64,000 nt of DNA from Clostridium sp. K4410.MGS-306 (GTDB lineage Bacteria; Cyanobacteriota; Vampirovibrionia; Gastranaerophilales; Gastranaerophilaceae): contig LARD01000006.1 of NCBI GenBank assembly GCA_000980375.1, positions 1 to 64,000 of the forward strand, in the 5' to 3' direction. The notes beneath the pieces were generated by a model that had not been told where the DNA came from, did not search any database, and was given only the letters and a program-made list of their open reading frames with translations. Position 1 is the stretch's first letter, and each line of letters opens with the position of its first letter. Both the position numbers and the translations under genes were made by a program. Positions 25,512 to 34,894 of the stretch are shown here, one piece after another.

Positions 25512-26140
25512 TCCTTTTCTTGAAGCATTTCGAGTTTGTTTTTAACGTTTTCCAAATCTTTTTTCATCAGCCATCTCGGGCTTCCCTGTTCTGTGGAGTG
25601 ATTTCTGAGAAGGTATGACGGATGAAAAATTGCCATAACTTCAATGTCGTCAAAAATATTAAGCCATTTGCCTCTTATAAGAGAAATCTTAAAATCCTGC
25701 TCTACAAAAGACTGTACGGCTGTAGCTCCGCAAAGCAGTATAATCTTGGGTTTTACAATTGATATTTGCCCCATAAGATAACCCTGACAGGCAAGTTTTT
25801 CTTCTTTTGATGGAACTCTGTTTTGAGGAGGTCTGCATTTGATTGTGTTACAGATGTATAACTGTGTTTTGCGATCTATACCTGCTTCTTCAAGAAACTT
25901 ATTTAAAAGTTGTCCGGCTCTTCCCACAAAAGGTGTGCCGGATGCATCCTCATCAGCGCCCGGGGCTTCTCCGATAAGCATAATTTTTGCATCGGCAGAA
26001 CCGTCTGAAAACACAACTGATGTACGTGTTTTTGCCAATTCACAAGCTTTACATTGGCAGCAAACGTTTTTGAGCTCAATCAAAGCTTTTTCTTTTATTT
26101 GAGCAGAATCACACTTTACATCAACAAGCAGATGCTTCAT
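25508..26140 (-). CDS. Family 4 uracil-DNA glycosylase
   Basis: A 210-residue Fe-S uracil-DNA glycosylase. Cluster ligands are CKACELAKTR near the N-terminus and CNTIKCRPP. Motif A is MIGEAPGADEDASGTPFVGRA and motif B is FHPSYLLR with the conserved His. It removes uracil from DNA to start base-excision repair. It is the last gene of a minus-strand run of housekeeping genes (MlaD, Upp, PgeF, SEC-C protein). Confidence 0.93.
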   Translation of the reverse strand: MKHLLVDVKCDSAQIKEKALIELKNVCCQCKACELAKTRTSVVFSDGSADAKIMLIGEAPGADEDASGTPFVGRAGQLLNKFLEEAGIDRKTQLYICNTIKCRPPQNRVPSKEEKLACQGYLMGQISIVKPKIILLCGATAVQSFVEQDFKISLIRGKWLNIFDDIEVMAIFHPSYLLRNHSTEQGSPRWLMKKDLENVKNKLEMLQEKD

Positions 26141-26169
26141 TAATAACCCTTTTTATAGCTACAATATTA

Positions 26170-27480
26170 TTATACCATAGCTCCGCAGCATTTTTTATAT
26201 TTTTTGCCGCTTCCACAGGGACAGGGGTCATTTCTGCCTATAGTTTGTCCGTTTTGTGCCTGAATTTCTTTTGCTTTTATTTCTTCTTCAGTCGGAATAA
26301 ATCCCATTAGATCTCCAAACGATTTTGAAGCATACAGGACGCTTGTAGGCGAGTAAATTTTATTTTTGAGGTAATCAAGCTTGTATTGTTCCAAAAACTC
26401 ATCCAGCGCCATCTGAGTGCCGTATAAATCGTTTAATACATCTAAAAAGTTAGGGTATTTTTCTGCAAGTTTTTTTACGAGAGTTGCCGGTATTTTATCA
26501 TTTTCCATAAATGCTTTTATGCATTCATCCCAGCCTTTGATATCTTTGTAATTTTCTGTTTCAAAAATACGACAAAGTGTTCCGTAAAAAGGTACAATAA
26601 ACATTCCGAGTTCTTTGTCAAAAATAACCCCCACATCATATTTTGAACTATGGCTCGAAAAGCCCGCCATTGATGATTCTATATAATTGTCATAGCTGCT
26701 GTTAAATTCCGGTACTTTGAAATAACCGTAGTTTTCTATTGGTTTGATTAATTCTTTGATAGCAGATGTGTCTTTTTCAGAATCAAAGTAATAGTCATTA
26801 AAGTCGCTGATTAGATTATCAACACACTCATTAGTTGTTATTACTTCATCAGAACCAAAGCATGAAGTGAATTTTTCACTGAATTTAGATATCTCTGTTT
26901 CTATTTCTTTTAGTTTTTGATCGTTATCTTTATAGAGATTTTCTGGACGTTCGATAATTTTTGCTACAGCATATTTTAGCACTCTGTCCTTGTCCATAGA
27001 TGAGTAAGTTTCTCTGATTTCAATTATGTAATACTCATTTTCATAAGGGAAAATTCTTGCCAGAATGTAGTTTCCTTTGTAGATTCCTCTTAAATGGCTC
27101 ATTTTTACAAGCGGCATTGCAAAGTATTTTTTTTCGTTAACAAGGCTGTACAAATCAAATCCTGTTTTTTGCACAGCTTTCACTTCAAAAAGAGCATCTA
27201 TTGCATTTTGGAGTGCGAGCACAATATTTTTTGTATTTGAATCAATATCTTGTTTTTCTTTCAAATACATTGAAAATACGTTGTCTGCACCTTTATGGAA
27301 AGCTCTTTCAAAAACATAGGTAACAAGTACTGAATTGATTTCAGAAGCAGGGGCATTGTACATGCCAATGGTTTTAAGATATTCGTCAAAATCTTCTTTA
27401 ATTTCACTATTTTCCTGTGCAAATTTGAAAACGCTGCTTAATGTATCGCTTATTGATGATAGTTTGTCTATAACTGACAT
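26170..27480 (-). CDS. SEC-C motif protein
   Basis: A 436-residue soluble protein whose last 25 residues are a SEC-C zinc motif, [19 protein letters not shown], the CxCx(8)CC module first seen at the SecA C-terminus. The rest is acidic and helical with no domain I recognise. SEC-C modules bind zinc and usually mediate protein contacts. The gene lies 18 bases downstream of pgeF on the same strand. Confidence 0.75.
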   Translation of the reverse strand: MSVIDKLSSISDTLSSVFKFAQENSEIKEDFDEYLKTIGMYNAPASEINSVLVTYVFERAFHKGADNVFSMYLKEKQDIDSNTKNIVLALQNAIDALFEVKAVQKTGFDLYSLVNEKKYFAMPLVKMSHLRGIYKGNYILARIFPYENEYYIIEIRETYSSMDKDRVLKYAVAKIIERPENLYKDNDQKLKEIETEISKFSEKFTSCFGSDEVITTNECVDNLISDFNDYYFDSEKDTSAIKELIKPIENYGYFKVPEFNSSYDNYIESSMAGFSSHSSKYDVGVIFDKELGMFIVPFYGTLCRIFETENYKDIKGWDECIKAFMENDKIPATLVKKLAEKYPNFLDVLNDLYGTQMALDEFLEQYKLDYLKNKIYSPTSVLYASKSFGDLMGFIPTEEEIKAKEIQAQNGQTIGRNDPCPCGSGKKYKKCCGAMV

Positions 27481-27498
27481 GTAAAAACTCCCCTTATT

Positions 27499-28245
27499 TT
27501 ACTTTAATTTCAAAACAGCACTGTGACGGGCTGTTTTTCCGTGTTCTTTTCTGTATGAAAAGAATACATCAACCGAATCATAAGTACAATAATTGCACTT
27601 GTCAATTCTCAACAGGCCTAATTCTTTAAGCTGATGATAATTCACTGTTTTTAAATCAATGTTGTATTTTCCGCTGGAAGAATCGTAAATAAAATAATCG
27701 TCATACGTGTTTTTCAACGTGGCACTTACCTTATCAAAAACATCTTTGTCAACCTGATAGTTTTTCATTGATATTGCCGGCCCGATTATTGCCGTTATGT
27801 TTTCTGGTTTTGAGCTGTATTTGTCAATCATAAATTGTGCTGTTTTTGCTGCAATCGATTGTGCTGTGCCTCTCCAACCCGCATGAGCAATAGCACCTGT
27901 GTTTTTTGATCCGTCATATAAAATCACCGGAGTACAGTCTGCAAAGTTCAACAATATTGCCAGATTGGGGTCTTCAACAACAAGTGCATCCGTATTTGGG
28001 TATGTTTTCCCTTTCTGGGCAATTGCAATATTAGCTGAGTGAGTTTGTTCAGGCACAATAATGTCTGTCTTTTCTACCCCGATGTGGTGTGCTATATCTT
28101 CAAGATTTTTGCTGCATAGTGCTGTCAATTCATTTATTTCTTTGGGCGTTACAACACTTTGTCTTGTCGTAAAAAAACATTGACAGGAATTAATAAAATC
28201 AGATTTTAATATTTTTTTGTTATTAATTGTTTCAAATTTAAACAT
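27499..28245 (-). CDS. pgeF: Multicopper-oxidase-like laccase domain protein (peptidoglycan editing factor type)
   Basis: A YfiH/PgeF (Cu-oxidase_4) protein of about 248 residues. It has EQTHSANIAI, NTDALVVEDP, NFADCTPVILYD and AIAHAGWRGTAQSIAAKTAQ, and ends with CTYDSVDVFFSYRKEHGKTARHSAV. The conserved His and Cys form the metal site. E. coli PgeF hydrolyses misincorporated L-Ser in muropeptide precursors, and some homologues act on nucleosides. I start at MFKFETINNKK, 10 bases after the upp stop; a longer start would lie inside upp. Confidence 0.9.
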   Translation of the reverse strand: MFKFETINNKKILKSDFINSCQCFFTTRQSVVTPKEINELTALCSKNLEDIAHHIGVEKTDIIVPEQTHSANIAIAQKGKTYPNTDALVVEDPNLAILLNFADCTPVILYDGSKNTGAIAHAGWRGTAQSIAAKTAQFMIDKYSSKPENITAIIGPAISMKNYQVDKDVFDKVSATLKNTYDDYFIYDSSSGKYNIDLKTVNYHQLKELGLLRIDKCNYCTYDSVDVFFSYRKEHGKTARHSAVLKLK

Positions 28246-28255
28246 AAATTTTGTG

Positions 28256-28924
28256 CTATTTTTCAAAAGTATTAAAAAGTCTGTCTCCGGCATCGCCAAG
28301 CCCGGGTACAATATATCCTCTGCTATTTAGACCTTGATCTATCTTTGCAGTGATAATTTTTAAATCTGGAAAATCCTTTGTTAAAAGTTCAATGCCTTGC
28401 GGGCAGCTTAGTATAGAGACAAATGTCATGTTTTCTATTAATATCCCTTTTTTCAAAAATAATGATACAGCTGCATGAGCAGAATTTCCGGTTGCAATCA
28501 TCGGGTCAAGTATAAATACTTTTATTTTTTCGGGCTGTTCATACAAAACAGGTGTTTTGTCATAGTACCATACCGGCTCAAGAGTTGTTTCATCTCTATA
28601 CATTCCAACGTGCTGAATACTGGCATCAGGCACAATTTCGCTGGCTACATCGGATATTGCCAGGCCGGCTCTTAATATTGGTGCAAAAATTATTTTATAT
28701 TCGTTACTTAGTTTATTTACATTACAGGTTGTGATAGGAGTTTCAACCGCATATTCTTTTAACGGAAGTGTTTTTGTTGCTTCAAGTACCAGGATAGTTG
28801 CAAGGCGTTTCATCGAATTTTTAAAACCGTCAGAGTTTATATCCTTGTCTCTTATAACACCCAGATTATGCTCACAAAGAGGGTGGCTGACAACTGTTAC
28901 ATTATTTTTTGTTTTTGTTTGCAT
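28256..28924 (-). CDS. upp: Uracil phosphoribosyltransferase
   Basis: A protein of about 222 residues. It has VVSHPLCEHNLGVIRDKD, IFAPILRAGLAISDV, the PRPP-binding loop ILDPMIATGNSAHAAV and a C-terminal PGLGDAGDRLFNT that binds uracil. It salvages uracil to UMP. I start at MQTKTKNN, whose ATG follows GGAGAAA; this start lies 23 bases inside the mlaD-like gene, indicating coupling. Confidence 0.95.
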   Translation of the reverse strand: MQTKTKNNVTVVSHPLCEHNLGVIRDKDINSDGFKNSMKRLATILVLEATKTLPLKEYAVETPITTCNVNKLSNEYKIIFAPILRAGLAISDVASEIVPDASIQHVGMYRDETTLEPVWYYDKTPVLYEQPEKIKVFILDPMIATGNSAHAAVSLFLKKGILIENMTFVSILSCPQGIELLTKDFPDLKIITAKIDQGLNSRGYIVPGLGDAGDRLFNTFEK

Positions 28925-29513
28925 TTTCTCTCCGTTTGTTAATATAAGTTGCTTCACTCTGTTGTATTACATCAAGTGTGTCATGAATATCATTAAGCAT
29001 TGTAGGCGTTTTTATAAAGTTTTTCAACAATTCTGTGTTTTTTGCATCAAACATTTCCAAAAAATTGGTGGTCATAGTAACAATATTACGTGCAATTTGA
29101 TTTTGGTAAAAATAAAAGTCCTGTAATCTTCTGGGTTCAATGGTTGTTATGTAATTTTTTGCTTTTGAGCCTTCAGGTGGAACGAAAAGTTCTAGAGATT
29201 TTGAACCACCCATGCCTGTAAAAGCAATAGTTGCAGATAAATTCTCAGGCATTTCAAGCTTTTTGTCGGTAATTATAAATGTGATAAACACATCCTCGTT
29301 AACAATTGAAATGTTGGAAACATAACCAACCTGATACCCCTGAATTTTAACAGGTGAGCCTTTAATCAGGCCGTCAACATCATTAAAAAACACATAATAA
29401 GTGTGTTTTTCTCTAATATTTTTATTGTATACATAAAGGCTTACAAAGATTGTTGAAAATATTACCAATCCCCATACTAAAAATTCTATAAGCCATATTT
29501 TGTGTTTGCTCAT
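28902..29513 (-). CDS. MCE/MlaD-family lipid transport protein
   Basis: A 203-residue protein. One N-terminal transmembrane helix (LIEFLVWGLVIFSTIFVSLY) anchors it in the inner membrane. The MCE domain follows: FFNDVDGLIKGSPVKIQGYQ and VGYVSNISI, then FTGMGGSKSLELF. The C-terminal third is helical. MCE proteins form hexameric rings that move phospholipids between membranes. Partner genes (mlaE, mlaF) are not adjacent. It supports a diderm envelope. Confidence 0.9.
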   Translation of the reverse strand: MSKHKIWLIEFLVWGLVIFSTIFVSLYVYNKNIREKHTYYVFFNDVDGLIKGSPVKIQGYQVGYVSNISIVNEDVFITFIITDKKLEMPENLSATIAFTGMGGSKSLELFVPPEGSKAKNYITTIEPRRLQDFYFYQNQIARNIVTMTTNFLEMFDAKNTELLKNFIKTPTMLNDIHDTLDVIQQSEATYINKRRENANKNKK

Positions 29514-29553
29514 GGTTATAATTATACTTTAATTTGCAAAATTAAAGAAATTA

Positions 29554-30390
29554 TTAAAAAAACTTATTTATAAAATCCGCAAGTTCCAAATATCTGTTCA
29601 TCGCAAGCTCTTTGCAAAAGACCAGATAAGTATATGGTGCAATTTCTGACACCATATTTGTATCTATGAACAGCCCCTCCACAAACCGGGCAAACAATTC
29701 TGTTGGCCTGTTGTAATAAGAGTTGAGTCTGGAGATTCTGGAAGCAACCCGTTTTAACGCTCTTTGCTGGGACTTTAGGCGTATGTATTGATGCACAGAC
29801 TCTTCAAATTGAGGAAAATCTTCTTCCACTGTTTTTATTGAGTAGTCTTTAGTCTTGCCTGTAAACATTGTTTTTACGCGCACTTTGTCATATTTTAGCA
29901 GGTATTTTGCATCTGTTTTTTTTATGGTTTTTTCAAATTTTGGATAAGCATATGAGCGTTTAAAATCAGGATAAATCGATTTTATTTTTTTATCGGTTTG
30001 TTTTATCTGCTCAAGAATTTCGTTTCTGCGAGCATTAAGTATATTAAAAGATTTATTTGTATCAACAAATCGTGTTACTGCCAGCATTTCTGTTTGTATT
30101 TTTTTTATGTCAGCACCGGGAAAAAGAGATTCCAGTGTTCCATGATTTTTAAAAACCTCGGGGTCTATCTTTGCGTGTATATAATGAGTAAATTCGTGTA
30201 TTAAAACTTCTATTTTTCTTTTGTACGGAATAGAAGCAGATATATCTATCCTGTTTTTTAAGAAAAATCCCTGATGTCCTCTTGCTTTTGTATTTGTTTT
30301 TACAGTAAGCCCCAGAGAACGCAAAAATTTCGTCATTGCATTAAAAGTTAGACAATATTCCTGTTCTTTATCTGTAGTTATTTCTGTCAT
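29554..30390 (-). CDS. Putative HExxH metalloprotease-like protein
   Basis: A 278-residue soluble protein. HEFTHYIH at residues 65-72 is an HExxH zinc-binding site. A later ELFARFVEGLF near residue 240 could provide the third Glu ligand. Between them are Lys-rich helices. No signal peptide is visible. It overlaps cutA by 4 bases on the same strand, so it is co-transcribed with it. Substrate and family unknown; the zinc site alone does not prove peptidase activity. Confidence 0.65.
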   Translation of the reverse strand: MTEITTDKEQEYCLTFNAMTKFLRSLGLTVKTNTKARGHQGFFLKNRIDISASIPYKRKIEVLIHEFTHYIHAKIDPEVFKNHGTLESLFPGADIKKIQTEMLAVTRFVDTNKSFNILNARRNEILEQIKQTDKKIKSIYPDFKRSYAYPKFEKTIKKTDAKYLLKYDKVRVKTMFTGKTKDYSIKTVEEDFPQFEESVHQYIRLKSQQRALKRVASRISRLNSYYNRPTELFARFVEGLFIDTNMVSEIAPYTYLVFCKELAMNRYLELADFINKFF

Positions 30391-30701
30391 TCTGTTTCTT
30401 TAACAATCCATCTCTGGTATTCTTCACTTCCTTTGATTATTGGAAGTGCAATGATTTCCGGTACAGAGTATTCATGCAGCTCTTTTATCTTTTTTTCAGC
30501 TTCTTCAAATTTTTCTTCTCTTGTTTTTATTATAAGAAGCATTTCGTTATCTGTCTGTACAATGTTTTCCCATTTGTAAATGGAGGTAACAGAAGGGAGC
30601 ATATTTACACAGGCCGCTATGTTTTCTTCGATGAGTGTTGTTGCAATCAAGTTGGCGTTAAATTCATTAGGCACCGTACAGTAGATTACACAGTTGTTCA
30701 C
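30387..30701 (-). CDS. cutA: Divalent-cation tolerance protein CutA
   Basis: A 104-residue protein of exact family size. VYCTVPNEFNA-type start, LIEENIAACVNMLPSVTSIY, KWENIV, EMLLIIKTREEKFEEAEKKI and HEYSVPEIIALPI are all CutA landmarks. It forms a ferredoxin-like trimer linked to copper and divalent-cation tolerance. It lies 37 bases downstream of the GlcD-type oxidase and overlaps the metalloprotease-like gene. Confidence 0.95.
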   Translation of the reverse strand: MNNCVIYCTVPNEFNANLIATTLIEENIAACVNMLPSVTSIYKWENIVQTDNEMLLIIKTREEKFEEAEKKIKELHEYSVPEIIALPIIKGSEEYQRWIVKETE

Positions 30702-30738
30702 AAAATTCTCCTTTATAACAATTGCAATTAATAATATA

Positions 30739-32160
30739 TTACAACATTTTGTCGGGATTCAAAATATAGTTGGGGTCAAATACTCTTTTTAATTGAATCA
30801 TTATGTTCAAAGCGGTTTTATCAAGAGCAATAGGCAGGAAGTTGGCCTTCTGGCACCCGATACCGTGCTCACCTGAAAGTGTTCCGCCGAGTTTTACTGC
30901 AAGACGGAAAAGTTCAGCTTTTGCTTTTTCAAAGTTTTCTTTTTGTTTTTTATCTCTCAAATCAAGAGCAAAATTCGGGTGTATGTTTCCGTCACCAATA
31001 TGCCCCATAACCATTGTTATCAGGTTGTATTTTCTGCTTATATCAAGTATTCCTTTAGATAGTGCAGCTATTTTAGAACGAGGTACAACAACATCTTCCG
31101 TAATAACATTCGGTGCAAGCTGTGCACAAGCTCCAAATGCAGAGCGTCTCGCCGTCCATATTTTTTGTCTGTGCTTTTCGTCCTTTGCACAATCGATATT
31201 TTGTGCTCCATTGTTTCTGCACAGTTCAATGATTTTTTCTTGCTGGTGTGCAACTGACGCGCTGTCGCCATCTATTTCAATAAGCAAAACAGCCTCTTTA
31301 TCGCACAAAAGACCTGTGGGATAAAAGTTCTCGATTGTTTGTACTGTCTTTTTATCAATCAAATCCACAACAGAAGGTGTTAAATGATTATTTATAATTG
31401 CACTGACAGCATCTACAGCCTTTTCTATAGACTCAAAATAAGCAAGTAATACATTGGTTGTTTCCGGTGCAGGAATAAGTCTTAAAGTGGCTTCTGTTAT
31501 TACTGCAAGAGTCCCTTCTGAACCAACAATAAGCTGTGTAAGATTGTAACCTGTAACATTTTTTACAGTAGGTGCACCTGTTCTTAGAATGGTTCCATCA
31601 GCCAGTACAACTTCCAAATCCAGAACGTAATCTTTGAACGTACCGTATTTAAATGCGCGCGGCCCGCCTGACGAAAGTGCAATACCTCCTCCTATGGTAG
31701 ATACCGCAAGGTTGGACGGGTCCGGAGGAAAAAACAGACCTTTTTTTAGTGCTTCTTTTTGCAAGTCACCAACAACAACACCGGGTTGGACTTTGCAGGT
31801 TAAATCACTGTTATTTATTTCAAGTATTTGATTCATTTTTGAAAAATGAAGAATTATTCCGCCTCTAACCGGTGAACACCCGCCTGCATGGTTTGAGGCT
31901 GCTCCTCTTTCTATAATGGGGATACGATTTTTGTTTGCAAGTTTTACAATATCGCTTACCTGCTGCGTGTTTTGCGGAAATACAACAAGTCTTGGATACT
32001 CTTTTGAAAAAGGAATGTGCGCACAGTCAAAAGAATAGGCATAAAGACCTTCTATATCTGAAATTACATTGTCTTTACCTGCAATTTTTTGTACAGCTTT
32101 TATTATACTTTCATCAAATTGTGCAAATTCTTTTATTACGGCTTTTTCTTGTGTAATCAT
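30739..32160 (-). CDS. GlcD-type FAD-linked oxidase (glycolate/D-lactate dehydrogenase family)
   Basis: A protein of about 473 residues. The FAD-binding PCMH domain has PIIERGAASNHAGGCSPVRG, DPSNLAVSTIGGGIALSSGG and VTGYNLTQLIVGSEGTLAVI. The C-terminal domain has GHIGDGNIHPNF and GGTLSGEHGIG with the flavin and metal-binding His. Such enzymes oxidise 2-hydroxy acids. Anaerobic homologues couple to EtfAB, and etfBA lie about 17 kb away. I start at MITQEKAV; an in-frame ATG six codons earlier is equally possible. Confidence 0.92.
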   Translation of the reverse strand: MITQEKAVIKEFAQFDESIIKAVQKIAGKDNVISDIEGLYAYSFDCAHIPFSKEYPRLVVFPQNTQQVSDIVKLANKNRIPIIERGAASNHAGGCSPVRGGIILHFSKMNQILEINNSDLTCKVQPGVVVGDLQKEALKKGLFFPPDPSNLAVSTIGGGIALSSGGPRAFKYGTFKDYVLDLEVVLADGTILRTGAPTVKNVTGYNLTQLIVGSEGTLAVITEATLRLIPAPETTNVLLAYFESIEKAVDAVSAIINNHLTPSVVDLIDKKTVQTIENFYPTGLLCDKEAVLLIEIDGDSASVAHQQEKIIELCRNNGAQNIDCAKDEKHRQKIWTARRSAFGACAQLAPNVITEDVVVPRSKIAALSKGILDISRKYNLITMVMGHIGDGNIHPNFALDLRDKKQKENFEKAKAELFRLAVKLGGTLSGEHGIGCQKANFLPIALDKTALNIMIQLKRVFDPNYILNPDKML

Positions 32161-32359
32161 ACTTTGATTATAGAACACAATATTTAAGAATTAAACAGAA
32201 TATAAAATAATTTTTTACAAATACAAGATTGATTTGAATACTTATTTTAATGCGCAAATTAATTACTATTACTTTTCTCCGATATTGTATTAATTTTCTT
32301 CAAATAAGAAACCATAATCTGCACATAACACAAAATTAAAAATTAAGAGGAGAGAGTTT

Positions 32360-33067
32360 ATGCGCAAGTTTGTAGTAACTGCACTATCATTGGCAGTAAT
32401 GATGGGAACAAGTGTTCAAATGGGCTATTGCGGTATTTTAGACGGCAACAGATACGATGAAGATACAACAATATCACAGATATATGAAAAAATGTCACCG
32501 GCTATAGTTCTTATAGAGGCAGATGTAAAAGAGGGGATATCAAGCGGCACGGGCTGCATTATAGACCCCAAAGGCATAATTTTAACAAGCTCACATGTTG
32601 TTACCGAGGCACCGTCTATTCAGGTAACTATATCTACAGGCGAAGTTTTTAAAGGCGAAATACTGTCTGTAATGGGGAAAGATAATGACCTTGCTCTTAT
32701 TAAGATAAATGCTAAAAAGCCTCTGCCTGTTATTGAGCTCGGGGATTCTGAAAAGGTGAAAGTCGGCCAAAAGGTGCTTGCAATAGGTAATCCCTTCGGG
32801 TTTAACGGTACTTTGACAACAGGTATTGTTTCAAGAATTGATTATACAAAAAATAAAATACAAACAGATGCAGCAATAAACCCGGGCAATTCTGGCGGGC
32901 CAATTATCAATATACATGGAGAAGTTATCGGAATAAGCCAATCAATTTATAATCCAGATAACAATATATCAAATATCGGCATCGGGTTTGCCGTGCCGAT
33001 AAATGAAGCTAAAAACTTTATAAAATTATCTATGTCTAATTCAAAAACCTCTAAAACTGCTAATTAG
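32360..33067 (+). CDS. Exported trypsin-like serine protease (HtrA type without PDZ)
   Basis: A 235-residue protein with a signal peptide (FVVTALSLAVMMGTSVQMGY). The catalytic triad is visible: His79 (TSSHVV), Asp110 (DNDLALIK) and Ser178 (NPGNSGGP). The chain ends soon after the protease domain, so the PDZ domains of DegP are missing. It would act in the periplasm on misfolded proteins. GAGGAGAG lies before the ATG. It converges with the helix-protein cluster at 33084, only 16 bases away. Confidence 0.9.
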   Translation: MRKFVVTALSLAVMMGTSVQMGYCGILDGNRYDEDTTISQIYEKMSPAIVLIEADVKEGISSGTGCIIDPKGIILTSSHVVTEAPSIQVTISTGEVFKGEILSVMGKDNDLALIKINAKKPLPVIELGDSEKVKVGQKVLAIGNPFGFNGTLTTGIVSRIDYTKNKIQTDAAINPGNSGGPIINIHGEVIGISQSIYNPDNNISNIGIGFAVPINEAKNFIKLSMSNSKTSKTAN

Positions 33068-33083
33068 CATCAGATGCCGCTAG

Positions 33084-33407
33084 CTAGTATTTAAATGACC
33101 TATCGATATTCTTTTGCAACAGATTTTCACAGGATGAGTATTCTGTATCAATCATTTTTAACTTGTTCTGATACTGTTGCATCTGCATATCGAGTTTCTT
33201 TTCCATAACGTTCAGTCGTTCTTTTCTGGCCTCCAGCTTTTTAACCATAGGGTCATCAGCATCAAGGTCTGTACCAACGTTTAGAAGGTCAGTGCAAGTT
33301 TTTGACAGATTCATTTTTGCTTCTGTAATCAGCTGTATTTTATACTCAAGGTCTAACCTGTAAGCATTTAAATACATTAATCTCAGTTGTGATGTTGCCA
33401 TTCCCAT
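33084..33407 (-). CDS. Short helical paralogue of the filament-like proteins
   Basis: A 107-residue, fully helical protein. The N-terminus MGMATSQLRLMYLNAYRLDL matches the start of the two long paralogues (MGMAASQARYL...). The C-terminus (YQNKLKMIDTE, then NIDRSFKY) matches their ends (NVDNIFKTF, NIEETFKTF). The large middle domain is absent. It looks like the helical core of the same fold. No signal peptide. It is the last of six same-strand genes. Family not recognised. Confidence 0.7.
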   Translation of the reverse strand: MGMATSQLRLMYLNAYRLDLEYKIQLITEAKMNLSKTCTDLLNVGTDLDADDPMVKKLEARKERLNVMEKKLDMQMQQYQNKLKMIDTEYSSCENLLQKNIDRSFKY

Positions 33408-33433
33408 AGCGGGCCCACCCTTATCTAGTTAAG

Positions 33434-33706
33434 TTATCTTTGAAGGTTGAGCTTGTTTCCACGTAAGAAAACGTGCTCATTGTTTTCGGCAATCAACTGC
33501 TCCATCTGGTTTAATTTGTACATCTGGTAATTAACTCTGTATTTGGCCATTTTGAGCTTTCTGTTCATAGTCAAATAGTCTTTTACCATTGCCATAATTT
33601 GATTTCCAAATTCTAGCAGAGGATTATGCCTTTTAAAATAAGACACCAAATAGCCGAAGAAGTTTACTATTTTTTGCAAGTTTGTCATTAAAGCATCTTG
33701 AAACAA
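33434..33706 (-). CDS. Small helical protein in the filament-like cluster
   Basis: A protein of about 90 residues with a helical, basic and aromatic sequence (LQKIVNFFGYLVSYFKRH) followed by a coiled-coil-like region (MYKLNQMEQLIAENNEH). I start at TTG 33704-33706 because AAGGAG lies 6 bases before it; an in-frame GTG at 33722-33724 would place that site inside the gene. Same strand and close spacing tie it to the neighbours. Could be a chaperone-like partner by size and helix content, but that is only a guess. Confidence 0.6.
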   Translation of the reverse strand: MFQDALMTNLQKIVNFFGYLVSYFKRHNPLLEFGNQIMAMVKDYLTMNRKLKMAKYRVNYQMYKLNQMEQLIAENNEHVFLRGNKLNLQR

Positions 33707-33795
33707 TGTTGACTCCTTGTCCACTTGGACCTACATAACTATAAAAACAGAACACTTCATATTATTGCCTTATATCAAGAGTTTTGTAATATATC

Positions 33796-34020
33796 TTAAT
33801 ATATGAAATTAATATTTGCGCTGTCAACGGCTTTTAGAAAAGCCAGACAATTTTTGTGCTCTGTAGTATTATTCGGCACTTTTTCATAATTCTTGAATAT
33901 ATTTGGGTGAAAAACAAATGAATTGTAATAAAAAGTTACAATCTTTTTTAAGACAGAAAGAATAAAACATCTGTCCAAAATAGCTGTATTCACAGCACGT
34001 ATATATGTTCTCTGGTTCAT
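33796..34020 (-). CDS. Small protein in the filament-like cluster
   Basis: A 74-residue protein (MNQRTYIRAVNTAILDRC...). A ribosome-binding site AAGGAAG stands 3 bases before the ATG, and the gene begins 13 bases after the preceding stop, which argues that it is real. A stretch LKKIVTFYYNSFVFHP loosely resembles LQKIVNFFGYLVSYFK in the next gene. No signal peptide. Function unknown. Confidence 0.5.
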   Translation of the reverse strand: MNQRTYIRAVNTAILDRCFILSVLKKIVTFYYNSFVFHPNIFKNYEKVPNNTTEHKNCLAFLKAVDSANINFIY

Positions 34021-34033
34021 AAACTTCCTTATA

Positions 34034-34864
34034 TTACATGTTTTGAACTTGTTTGCTGTCGCCTTCGATAGAGTCTTTAAGCATTTTCTTAACAATATCG
34101 CCCTGTGTATCAAGCATTTTTACAACGGTTTCTATGTTTCTTACCTTGTTTGAAAGTATTGTATCAGCGTTGGATAAAATACTTCCGGAAATGTTTTGAT
34201 AAGCGGCCAAACCTGCTGAAGATGTACCTTGAAGCAAGTTACCAAGCACTGTTGCTCCAAGACCAAAGCTGCCCATATAAGGAGCCATTGCCTGAACAAC
34301 ACCTGCAAAGCCTGAAACAACACCTGCTGTTGGCAATACCCAGCTTGTACCGGGAACACCAAAACCTGTTGCTACACCTGCACCATATGCTGCTGCATTT
34401 AAACCTACAGAGCCGCCAATGCTGCTTGCAGAATAAAGGCTGGATGCACCACCTGTGATTGTGCCTGATGTGTCATAACTCGTGTCCATACCAAAACCCC
34501 ATGCAATAGGAGCTGCACCGCTAGGAAAACCGGGATAATTGCCCAGGCCTGTTACACCAAAAGCTGCACTGCCGCTATCCAGAATAGAGTTACCACCGCT
34601 AATTGGCGACCAGTATGATGTACCCGGAATATTCATTGATGTATTACCGCCCAAAACAGGCATAAAAGCACTTGGCGAAATCAATCTTGCAATCTGCCAT
34701 AAAAAGCTGCCAGCTGTTCCAAAACCAGCACCATCAAGTGATGAACCGCTTACAGTTAAGTCTCTTAAACGGTCATATGTTTCAAACAGCTGTGCTTTTG
34801 CATCAGAGCTTGCTTTGCCGAATTTGTTTGCTATTACCAGGTATCCATCATTTTTATAAGACAT
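34034..34864 (-). CDS. Gly/Ser/Ala-rich protein with helical ends
   Basis: A 276-residue protein. Residues 1-35 and the last 50 (NADTILSNKVRNIETVVKML) are helical. The centre (about residues 40-220) is a low-complexity Gly/Ser/Ala/Pro-rich, weakly hydrophobic region with repeated GxG steps (AAYGAGVATGFGVPGTS). GAGG precedes the ATG. The helix/low-complexity/helix design recalls translocator or fibre proteins, but I recognise no family. It lies between the long paralogue at 34895 and the small protein genes, all on the minus strand. Confidence 0.65.
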   Translation of the reverse strand: MSYKNDGYLVIANKFGKASSDAKAQLFETYDRLRDLTVSGSSLDGAGFGTAGSFLWQIARLISPSAFMPVLGGNTSMNIPGTSYWSPISGGNSILDSGSAAFGVTGLGNYPGFPSGAAPIAWGFGMDTSYDTSGTITGGASSLYSASSIGGSVGLNAAAYGAGVATGFGVPGTSWVLPTAGVVSGFAGVVQAMAPYMGSFGLGATVLGNLLQGTSSAGLAAYQNISGSILSNADTILSNKVRNIETVVKMLDTQGDIVKKMLKDSIEGDSKQVQNM

Positions 34865-34894
34865 TTTATCCTCGCATAATCAATTTTTATCTAA

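Noticed and set aside
34021..34113. Longer start for the 74-residue gene at 33796
   Set aside because: The extension overlaps the 276-residue gene; AAGGAAG points to the ATG at 34018-34020.
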